Below, in pieces: positions 1 to 5,888 of a stretch of 11,525 bases of DNA (within the stretch, counting starts at the first letter, position 1; every line of letters starts with the position of its first letter). The notes beneath the pieces are model-generated. The model made no database searches and was not told where the DNA came from. It saw only the letters and a program-made list of their open reading frames with translations. The DNA comes from Fidelibacterota bacterium (GTDB lineage Bacteria > Marinisomatota > Marinisomatia > Marinisomatales > UBA1611), in assembly GCA_002722105.1 (NCBI GenBank), contig PBKF01000040.1:1-11525 (forward strand). Reading direction: 5' to 3'. The position numbers and the translations under genes are program-made.

Positions 1-2
1 GA

Positions 3-65
3 CCTTCTGCAAATATGGATCCCTATAAAGTATGTGCTGCATTAATTGAAACCACATGTAGTTAG
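3..65 (+). CDS. glnII: Glutamine synthetase type II, C-terminal end only (5' part outside the window)
   Basis: The third plus-strand frame is open from the left edge and ends at TAG (63-65). The 20 visible residues read PSANMDPYKVCAALIETTCS. This matches the end of type II (eukaryotic-like) glutamine synthetases, whose C-terminus has the pattern RRP-(S/A)-(S/A)-N-x-DP-(Y/F)-x-V-x-x-x-(L/I)-x-x-T. That segment packs near the glutamate/ATP site. The enzyme makes glutamine from glutamate, ammonium and ATP and would feed the glutamate synthase at the other end of the window. It converges on ppc. Only 20 residues are visible, so the family call rests on one conserved segment, but the match is specific and the gene neighbourhood fits. 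The symbol is tentative; many annotations call type II enzymes glnA. Confidence 0.8.
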   Translation, partial: PSANMDPYKVCAALIETTCS

Positions 66-71
66 ATTAAT

Positions 72-97
72 CTCAAAAAATAAATTAGCAATTTATT
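72..97 (-). terminator. Possible intrinsic terminator of ppc
   Basis: A perfect 7-bp inverted repeat (AATAAAT, 5-nt loop, ATTTATT, 79-97) is followed on the minus strand by a run of T (72-80). It lies about 110 bp past the ppc stop. The stem is all A/T and therefore weak, so this is a tentative call. Confidence 0.35.
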
Positions 98-134
98 GAA
101 CCAAAGACTTCCCTAAAAGATTTACAGCAAGGGA

Positions 135-165
135 TGTATATATCAACTCTATACAGACTTTTTTT
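135..165 (+). terminator. Possible intrinsic terminator of the glutamine synthetase gene
   Basis: On the plus strand, TGTATA (135-140) and TATACA (150-155) form a 6-bp stem with a 9-nt loop. Three bases later comes a run of seven T (159-165). It sits about 70 bp after the glutamine synthetase stop and before the end of the convergent ppc gene. The stem is weak. Confidence 0.35.
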
Positions 166-209
166 ATGTTTTATAATTATCTCTAATGACAATATATAAT
201 TTTAATGAA

Positions 210-2978
210 TTAACCTGTGGTTTGCATTGCTGCTGCAATTGCATTGATTGACATAAAAATTGATTTGTCCAAATCATGATCTATAAGATCTTTGTTTTCC
301 CTCTGACGTCTTAACAGGATAACTTGAATGATGTTTAATAGATCAGTAAACGGATTTCGGAATAGAATAGAATTTGAAATAACAGGATTTCTATCTAGTA
401 AATTTTCATAGTCGCTTATATCCTTATAGGCATTCAAACAAAGTTTATATTCACTCATTAAAATAGCATGGAATGCTTTTTCACTTTTAGTCTTCGAATA
501 TAATTCTGATATGTGTAATCTGGAACGAGCCATTTCAAAAGACATATTATCCATAAGTTGTTTTAAAAATTTTGATTTTTTATATAACGTTTTTAATTCA
601 TTTAATTTTGACGATTTTTCAATCAAATGGGATAATGCTGTTCCTAAACCAAACCAACCGGTAAGATTATATCTTAACTGTGTCCAAGAAAATACCCAGG
701 GGATTGCCCTTAAATCATAAAACCCTGCTGATTCATCTGCAAAAGTTTTCCTTGCTGCAGGTCTTGAAGCAATTGGTAAATTACTAATATGATTAATGGG
801 GGTTGCATTTACGAAATAATTCCAACACTGTTGATTGATTATTTTTTTCTTATAGGAATCATAGGCTCTAATTGAAATGTCTAAGTTGATCGGATTTTCA
901 AATTCTATTTCATCATTTATAATTCCAACCAATCCAATAATTTGGGCATGGATAATTTGTTCTAGATGCCTTTTTGCAATTCGAGAAGATCCATACCGAT
1001 AAGAAATCACTTCACCTTGTTCTGTCATCCTTATTTTCCCATTATGGCAATTAGGTGGTAAACTAATTATTGCTTTATTTGATTTTCCTCCACCTCTACT
1101 TATTGATCCGCCACGTCCATGGAATAATCTATAATCAATACAATTTTCTTTACAAATTTTAGCCAGTCTTTCTTGACATTTGTACAGAGAATATTGGGCA
1201 GTACCCATACCTCCATCCTTGTTACTATCTGAATAACCGAGCATAATCTCTTGAAATAAACTCTGACTATGTATATAGTTTTTATAAATATCATCATCTA
1301 GTAACTCAGCAAATTGCTTAGGTGCTGATTCAAGATCATTAATAGTTTCATAAAGGGGCACAATATGGAGTCCACTGTTCATTTTACCATCTTGATAATC
1401 CAGAACCCCTGTAAGTTTGGCTAAAAAGAGAACTTCAAGAATATCACTTTTGGCATGAGTCATACTTACGATATATGATGATATTGAATCTGGGTCAATC
1501 AATAACTCATTTTTGATAACTAGAAAAGTATGGAGAGTCTCTTGAGACTTTTCAGATAAGTTATCTATAAATGTTTGGTTTAACTCCTGTTGGAATTTGA
1601 TACTTTCAACCAAAACTTCATTTTTATTGGATTCATCCAAAGCTTTATAATTCACTTTAGAATTTATTTTTTTAAATATTTCATGAATCACTTCTTCGTG
1701 TACATCTGAATGTTCACGTATATCCAAGCTCATCATGTTAAAACCAAATATTTCTGCTTGAATTATTAAATCGCTGATAGGTCCAGTATCAATTTTATTT
1801 TTAGTTGATAATAATTTGAGAGATGATTGGATAATCTTCAGTTCAGATATGAATTCTTTAGATATATAATCTGGGTTTTTGTAATGGATGGTTAATTTTT
1901 CTTTATGACGCTCTAATTTTTGTTTCAGGCACAAAATCTTTAATCGGAATGGTTCTAGTTGGAGTTGTTCTTGAATTTTTTTATCTATACCCAATTTGAT
2001 TATATCAGCTTCAATAGAATTCTGTAGCTCTATAAGCTTTCTTTGGTCTTTTACTGTTATGCTTAGTTCATCGTATAGCACATTCAACGCATCGATATAT
2101 TTCCCCGTTATATGTATTTTTTGTGTTTGGATTGCATATTCAGTAATCTCATGAGTTACTTCAGGATTCCCATCTCTATCCCCTCCTACCCAATTATGGA
2201 ATCTAATGAAATTAGAAATAGTGATTTTTTCGTTATAATAGATTTCAAATGCTGATGCAATATCATGTGAAAGTCTGGGTACCGCACTCCAAAGCGCATC
2301 TAAGGTATTATTTATTGTATTATTTATTTCATCTCTTATGGATATTCTGTGCGAACGGATATCATCTGTCATCATAAGCAATGCACATAGTCGCTTTACC
2401 TCATTCATAAGGTTTTCTTTTTCTTTTTCGCCAATTGGATCAAATAAAATTTGATTAATCTTTTTAATAATATATTTTTGTTTATCTATGGAGGATTGCC
2501 TTCTAGATTCCGTAGGATGGGCTGTAAATGTAGGGTGTACCTTAATACTTTTAAGAATTGATATTGCTTCATCAAAGTTTATGTTTTTCTGTTTTAACAT
2601 TTTAATGCTAGCAAAAATAGAATCAGCTTTGGGAATATCGAATGTAGCATTATTTGATCGATTTCTATTTATTGATATAATTTCACTCAGCTCTGCTTGG
2701 TTAAGTAAGTGAAAATATGTTCCCATAAATTTTAATACTTGATATAGATCTCTACTTGACCATGTTTCCAGAGTTGATAATATGGAATTATTTAAAGAAG
2801 TATGATCTCCTATAGATAAAAGAGAATCTAATATAGTCTTAAATTCAAGTTCTTTAGAGTTATCTAACCCATTAAAAACTGTTTCCAGTAATTCAAATAT
2901 CAATACTGATCTAGATTGCATTTGATCCGATATACCGCATTGCTCTGCAAAAGTAAATAATTTATCCTTTACTAACAT
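210..2978 (-). CDS. ppc: Phosphoenolpyruvate carboxylase
   Basis: This cytoplasmic enzyme carboxylates PEP with bicarbonate to oxaloacetate, refilling the TCA cycle for glutamate and aspartate synthesis. The 922 codons make a full-length protein, slightly longer than the 883 residues in E. coli. Family motifs appear in order: TAHPTE with catalytic His154, GGDRDGNP near residue 267, LDIREHSD, GYSDSNKDGG, the glycine loop FHGRGGSISRGGG, RMTEQGEV and FSWTQLR. The C-terminus reads QTTG instead of the usual (R/Q)NTG, so the residue matching E. coli Asn881 is Thr920. The residue matching Lys773 is Arg818. Arg587 and Arg832 equivalents are kept. In E. coli all four bind the inhibitor aspartate, so feedback control may differ. 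The ATG at 2978 has no clear Shine-Dalgarno site. A possible promoter lies just upstream, so the gene is probably its own unit after gap. Confidence 0.97.
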   Translation of the reverse strand: MLVKDKLFTFAEQCGISDQMQSRSVLIFELLETVFNGLDNSKELEFKTILDSLLSIGDHTSLNNSILSTLETWSSRDLYQVLKFMGTYFHLLNQAELSEIISINRNRSNNATFDIPKADSIFASIKMLKQKNINFDEAISILKSIKVHPTFTAHPTESRRQSSIDKQKYIIKKINQILFDPIGEKEKENLMNEVKRLCALLMMTDDIRSHRISIRDEINNTINNTLDALWSAVPRLSHDIASAFEIYYNEKITISNFIRFHNWVGGDRDGNPEVTHEITEYAIQTQKIHITGKYIDALNVLYDELSITVKDQRKLIELQNSIEADIIKLGIDKKIQEQLQLEPFRLKILCLKQKLERHKEKLTIHYKNPDYISKEFISELKIIQSSLKLLSTKNKIDTGPISDLIIQAEIFGFNMMSLDIREHSDVHEEVIHEIFKKINSKVNYKALDESNKNEVLVESIKFQQELNQTFIDNLSEKSQETLHTFLVIKNELLIDPDSISSYIVSMTHAKSDILEVLFLAKLTGVLDYQDGKMNSGLHIVPLYETINDLESAPKQFAELLDDDIYKNYIHSQSLFQEIMLGYSDSNKDGGMGTAQYSLYKCQERLAKICKENCIDYRLFHGRGGSISRGGGKSNKAIISLPPNCHNGKIRMTEQGEVISYRYGSSRIAKRHLEQIIHAQIIGLVGIINDEIEFENPINLDISIRAYDSYKKKIINQQCWNYFVNATPINHISNLPIASRPAARKTFADESAGFYDLRAIPWVFSWTQLRYNLTGWFGLGTALSHLIEKSSKLNELKTLYKKSKFLKQLMDNMSFEMARSRLHISELYSKTKSEKAFHAILMSEYKLCLNAYKDISDYENLLDRNPVISNSILFRNPFTDLLNIIQVILLRRQRENKDLIDHDLDKSIFMSINAIAAAMQTTG

Positions 2979-3004
2979 TTTAGTTATATAATTATTATTC
3001 CAGT

Positions 3005-3033
3005 ATTATAAGTATTTGAACAAGTCATTTTAA
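3005..3033 (-). promoter_or_regulatory. Putative promoter of ppc
   Basis: On the minus strand, TTAAAA (3033-3028) is followed after 17 bp by a perfect TATAAT (3010-3005). The predicted start lies about 20 nt before the ppc ATG. The -35 box matches the sigma-70 consensus at only four of six bases, and chance matches are common in AT-rich DNA. Confidence 0.35.
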
Positions 3034-3183
3034 AAGATTGATGAAAAAAGTATACCACAGAATTGACTGTAATTGTTAATAATGATATAGGAGAATTCTA
3101 GCCTTAATAAATATAGTCTGATACAAAACCATAGAATGAGCAGACAATAAATTTATTTGTTAAAAACATATACCTACAATGCT

Positions 3184-3215
3184 AAAAAATGCCTGTAAGC
3201 TATATTACTGTTTGC
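3184..3215 (-). terminator. Possible intrinsic terminator after the gap pair
   Basis: Six bases after the gap stop codon, the minus strand has an imperfect hairpin. GCAAACAGTAA (3215-3205) can pair with TTACAGGC (3198-3191), with one mismatch and an AAA bulge. It is followed directly by ATTTTTT (3190-3184). Position and T-run fit a rho-independent terminator; the stem is imperfect. Confidence 0.4.
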
Positions 3216-3220
3216 TTGAA

Positions 3221-4222
3221 TTAGATCAATTTTCCTAGCAATCCTATAAGATCCACTACTCTGCTGGCATATCCCCATTCATTATCATACCAATTCAGTG
3301 TTTTCACAAAATTTCCCTTAATTACCCTTGTAAATGGTGCATCAAAAATGGAAGAATACTTATTCCCAATAATGTCTGTTGATACAACTGGTAAATTAGA
3401 ATATTGTAATACTTTTGAAATGGGACCATCATCTGCAGCCGATCGTACAGCATCATTAATTGTTTCAACTGTGACTTCATGTTGTAAACGTACATTAAAA
3501 TCTACGACCGAGCCATCTGGAACCGGTACTCGCATAGCTATTCCATCTAGTTTACCATTAAGCTCCGGTAATACTTTACCCACAGCACGTGCAGCACCCG
3601 TTGTTGTAGGAATTACATTTTCAGCCGCAGCACGACTCCTTCTCCAGTCTGAATGAGGAACATCAGCCAAACGCTGGTCATTGGTGTATGCATGAATCGT
3701 ATTGATTACACCCAACTCAATTCCAAATGCTTCATGGAGTACTTTTGCCATAGGTGCTAAACAATTTGTAGTGCAACTGGCATTGGATACGATACGATGA
3801 TTTTTTGTTAAACCGTTATCATTTACACCCAATACAACTGTATAATCAATTTCATCTTTCGCAGGAACAGTTAAAATTACCCTTTTTGCCCCAGCAGAAA
3901 TATGATCCTCCAATTGGGACCGTTGCCGGAATATCCCTGTAGATTCTATAACAATATCTACTCCTAATTCATGCCAGGGTAATTGCCTAGGAATTCGTTC
4001 TGCCAATAATTTTACCCTTTGATTAGCTGTAATCAACAGATCTCCATTTAAGGAGACATCTCCAGGGAACCGACCCATGACAGTATCATATTTCAGTAAA
4101 TACACGAGGGAATCTTTATCGAAAATATCGTTGATGGCTACGATTTCAATTTCTTTATTATTATTAAGAACTCTGAATACAGACCTTCCAATTCTTCCAA
4201 ATCCATTTATTGCAATTTTCAT
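3221..4222 (-). CDS. gap: Type I glyceraldehyde-3-phosphate dehydrogenase (active-looking copy)
   Basis: This enzyme oxidises glyceraldehyde 3-phosphate to 1,3-bisphosphoglycerate, reversibly, in glycolysis and gluconeogenesis. The 333-residue product is family length. It has the NAD-binding motif NGFGRIGR (6-13) and Asp32, the residue that favours NAD over NADP. The catalytic segment SNASCTTNCLAP has Cys150, and His177 lies in IHAYTNDQ. Thr208-Gly209 and Arg231 of the phosphate sites are present, as is the C-terminal WYDNEWGY. All catalytic residues are intact. The ATG overlaps the stop of the upstream GAPDH-like gene by one base (TAATG). A Shine-Dalgarno-like AAGGAAAA lies at 4239-4232 inside the end of that gene, so coupled translation is likely. 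A possible terminator follows the stop. Confidence 0.97.
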   Translation of the reverse strand: MKIAINGFGRIGRSVFRVLNNNKEIEIVAINDIFDKDSLVYLLKYDTVMGRFPGDVSLNGDLLITANQRVKLLAERIPRQLPWHELGVDIVIESTGIFRQRSQLEDHISAGAKRVILTVPAKDEIDYTVVLGVNDNGLTKNHRIVSNASCTTNCLAPMAKVLHEAFGIELGVINTIHAYTNDQRLADVPHSDWRRSRAAAENVIPTTTGAARAVGKVLPELNGKLDGIAMRVPVPDGSVVDFNVRLQHEVTVETINDAVRSAADDGPISKVLQYSNLPVVSTDIIGNKYSSIFDAPFTRVIKGNFVKTLNWYDNEWGYASRVVDLIGLLGKLI

Positions 4223-5229
4223 TAGCGAATATTTTCCTTGGCATAAAGTTCAATCGTATCCAAAATTCTTTTTGAGAATCCCCAACCATTATCATACCAG
4301 CAAATTGTTTTCAATAAGGATTTTGAATTAATCATGGTAGCCTGAGCATCAAAAACCATAGTCTCATCACGGCCAATTACATCGCAGGAAACAATAGGAT
4401 CATCTGTGTAGCCCAAAATACCTTTATATGTATTTTCTGATTCTTCTTTCAATGTCTGGTTTATTTCATCTACAGTAGGCATCAATTCCAGTTCTGTAGT
4501 CAAGTCAACACAAGATCCATTTGGAACTGGAACATTGAATGCTATTCCATCAATTTTCCCAGTGAATTCTGGCATCAATTTCTCAACGATCTCCGGAGCG
4601 GAAGTAGTATTGGGAATAATATTTTTAACTGCTGATCGGCATCTACGTAAATCCAGTCCTATTGCGTCCACCAAAGGCTGATCCGATGTAAACGCATGTA
4701 CGGTAGTCATCATTGCACGCTTTACAGAATAGTGCTGATTGAGAATTTTCAACATAAGAGCTAATACCTGGGTTGTAGATGATGTAGCAGAAATAATTTT
4801 ATCTGATTTTGATATGGTATCCTCATTTACACCATGAATAATAATTCGATCAATTTCATCTTCGGGCATACGGGAAACAATGACACGTTTTGCTCCGGCT
4901 TTAATGTGTTTATTTAATTCATCACGTTTTAAATATTTACCTGTAGCATCAACAACGACATCCACGCCCAACGTAATCCAAGGGACTTCTCCTGGCTTTT
5001 TCCCTGGCAGAATACGTATTTTTTTCCCATGAACAATGAAGGAGTCTCCATCTAACTGGATATCATTATCATCTAGTGCGCCATGCACGGAATCACGAAC
5101 CAACAGGTAGTGCAATGCTTCCACATGACTGTGTTCGCTAATAGCAACTATGTTAAAACGGGGATCTTTACTTGCTAACCGGAATAGATTTCTTCCAATA
5201 CGACCAAATCCAAAAAGTGCTATATTTAT
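4222..5229 (-). CDS. GAPDH paralogue with catalytic Cys replaced by Ser; probable pseudoenzyme with a non-AUG start
   Basis: The product aligns along its whole length (about 335 residues) with type I GAPDH and with the neighbouring gap product. It keeps the dinucleotide motif GFGRIGR, His178 in VHAFTSDQ and WYDNGWG near the end. The catalytic segment reads SATSSTTQVLAL, so the nucleophile is Ser151 (TCT, 4779-4777). The adjacent Asn and second Cys are Gln and Val, the residue matching Arg231 is Asn232, Gly209 is Ser210 and Asp32 is Glu. Normal dehydrogenase chemistry should be lost or very weak. A regulatory or structural partner of the downstream GAPDH is a reasonable inference. The first standard start is GTG at 5124, which would delete 35 residues including GFGRIGR. 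The frame stays open up to a TAG at 5247-5245, and ATA at 5229 aligns with the Met of the neighbour. ATT at 5235 or 5241 is also possible. Confidence 0.85.
   Translation of the reverse strand: MNIALFGFGRIGRNLFRLASKDPRFNIVAISEHSHVEALHYLLVRDSVHGALDDNDIQLDGDSFIVHGKKIRILPGKKPGEVPWITLGVDVVVDATGKYLKRDELNKHIKAGAKRVIVSRMPEDEIDRIIIHGVNEDTISKSDKIISATSSTTQVLALMLKILNQHYSVKRAMMTTVHAFTSDQPLVDAIGLDLRRCRSAVKNIIPNTTSAPEIVEKLMPEFTGKIDGIAFNVPVPNGSCVDLTTELELMPTVDEINQTLKEESENTYKGILGYTDDPIVSCDVIGRDETMVFDAQATMINSKSLLKTICWYDNGWGFSKRILDTIELYAKENIR
4232..4239 (-). promoter_or_regulatory. Shine-Dalgarno-like site for gap within the upstream gene
   Basis: AAGGAAAA on the minus strand lies 9 nt before the gap ATG, inside the last codons of the GAPDH-like gene. 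With the TAATG overlap it supports coupled translation of the pair. Confidence 0.5.
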
Positions 5230-5280
5230 AGGAATATTAATTTTCTATTCTTTATTTAAATTATTAAAATAATATTGTTA

Positions 5281-5310
5281 ATTATATAGTAATATTAAGT
5301 ATTTGTTCAA
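5281..5310 (-). promoter_or_regulatory. Putative sigma-70 promoter of the two-gene GAPDH operon
   Basis: On the minus strand, TTGAAC (5310-5305) is separated by 18 bp from a perfect TATAAT (5286-5281). The predicted start near 5274 leaves a leader of about 30-45 nt before the ATT or ATA candidates. This places the structured elements at 5342-5485 upstream of the transcript, not in its leader, if this promoter is the one used. Confidence 0.5.
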
Positions 5311-5341
5311 TATAATAATATATATTTAGTAATTTAATATA

Positions 5342-5407
5342 GTTCCCAGTGTTTATTTACAAGAATTAAATCACAATTTATATTAAATATCATTAAAGTT
5401 TGGGAAC
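5342..5407. repeat. Inverted repeat GTTCCCA / TGGGAAC, possible long hairpin
   Basis: GTTCCCA (5342-5348) and TGGGAAC (5401-5407) are perfect reverse complements 52 bp apart. Just inside them TTTA (5352-5355) and TAAA (5394-5397) can also pair across a 3x3 internal loop (GTG/GTT). The G/C-containing arms stand out in a spacer made almost only of A and T. No clear T-run follows on either strand, so it is not a typical terminator. Confidence 0.5.
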
Positions 5408-5411
5408 CGCG

Positions 5412-5423
5412 ATCAAATTTGAT
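5412..5423. repeat. Perfect 12-bp palindrome between the two inverted repeats
   Basis: ATCAAATTTGAT is its own reverse complement. It lies between the two long-range inverted repeats and could be a dimeric regulator site, but no family is recognised. Confidence 0.35.
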
Positions 5424-5425
5424 GT

Positions 5426-5485
5426 GTAGGGGCGCAACTCTGGGGTACAGATTATATTTTTTTAAGAGATTTACGCGCCACCTAC
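5426..5485. ncRNA. Structured GC-rich element, candidate small RNA or 3' UTR element (strand unknown)
   Basis: The arms GTAGGGGCGC (5426-5435) and GCGCCACCTAC (5475-5485) form a 10-bp stem with a single bulged A, enclosing 39 nt. Inside, CTCT (5438-5441) can pair with AGAG (5465-5468). This is the only GC-rich patch in about 290 bp of otherwise A/T spacer, which in AT-rich genomes often marks a folded RNA. It starts about 45 bp past the PII stop and lies upstream of the predicted GAPDH promoter. It could therefore be the 3' UTR of the porin-amt-PII transcript, an independent RNA, or a protein-binding site. It resembles no riboswitch or RNA family that I recognise. Confidence 0.4.
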
Positions 5486-5530
5486 GTCTTAGTAATAATA
5501 ATTTAAATTATATATAGCCTTAATTAATTT

Positions 5531-5875
5531 TTATCCAATTGCTTCCTCGCCTTTTTCACCAGTTCGAATACGAATACACTCTTCAATTGCTGTTATAAAA
5601 ATCTTACCTCGGCCTTTATCCTTATCCTTTTTGGCTACTGTAGTAATAGCTTCTATAGCATCTTCTACAAAATTATCATTAACTGCAATCTCAAGCCTAA
5701 CTTTTTTTAAAAGGCTGATTTCATGAGATATGCCTCTGTAAACTTCCGTTACGGGAATTTCTTTTCCCTGACCTCTAGCATTAGAGATCGTAAACTTGTA
5801 GATTTTTCTTTTAAGAAGTTCTTCTTTAATTGCCGGTAGCTCTTCCGGCTGAATAATTGCAAGAATTAGTTTCAT
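5531..5875 (-). CDS. PII-family nitrogen signal protein paired with Amt
   Basis: PII proteins are trimers that sense ATP/ADP and 2-oxoglutarate, and those encoded beside amt plug the ammonium channel with their T-loop. The 114 residues cover the whole fold, starting MKLILAIIQPEEL and ending with the C-loop segment IRIRTGE. In the T-loop (about 37-55), TEVYRG keeps Thr43, Tyr46 and Arg47, and Arg47 is the residue that enters the Amt pore. Tyr51, uridylylated in E. coli, is His51. Gln39, which helps bind Mg-2-oxoglutarate, is Glu39. The B-loop, usually TGKIGDGK, is KDKDKGRGK here, one residue longer and very basic. Ligand binding and modification thus probably differ from GlnB/GlnK. The gene starts 11 bp after amt with AAGGAGAA overlapping the amt stop. 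Confidence 0.93.
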   Translation of the reverse strand: MKLILAIIQPEELPAIKEELLKRKIYKFTISNARGQGKEIPVTEVYRGISHEISLLKKVRLEIAVNDNFVEDAIEAITTVAKKDKDKGRGKIFITAIEECIRIRTGEKGEEAIG

Positions 5876-5880
5876 TAATA

Positions 5881-5888
5881 TTCTCCTT
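5881..5888 (-). promoter_or_regulatory. Ribosome binding site of the PII gene
   Basis: AAGGAGAA on the minus strand (5888-5881) overlaps the amt stop codon (TAA, 5889-5887) and ends 5 nt before the ATG at 5875. It fixes the start and indicates co-expression with amt. Confidence 0.8.

Noticed and set aside
511..720. Plus-strand open frame antisense to ppc
   Set aside because: It lies wholly inside the strongly supported ppc gene and its translation resembles no protein family; it is a shadow frame.
3146..3157. Palindrome AATAAATTTATT between gap and ppc
   Set aside because: All A/T and of a length expected by chance in such AT-rich spacers; no supporting context.
3348..3656. Plus-strand 102-codon frame antisense to gap
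   Set aside because: Fully inside the conserved GAPDH gene on the other strand, with no ribosome site or family resemblance.
5122..5124. GTG as the start of the GAPDH-like gene
   Set aside because: It would remove the first 35 residues, including GFGRIGR, although these are encoded in frame and aligned with the neighbour. No Shine-Dalgarno site precedes it.
5342..5485. tRNA, tmRNA or known riboswitch in the PII-gap spacer
   Set aside because: No T-loop GGTTCRA pattern with matching acceptor stem, no tmRNA ends and no recognised riboswitch core; only unassigned stems are visible.
5474..5491. Sigma-54 promoter (TGGCGCG on the minus strand)
   Set aside because: The -24-like GG is present, but the required GC at the -12 spacing is TC, so it does not meet the consensus.
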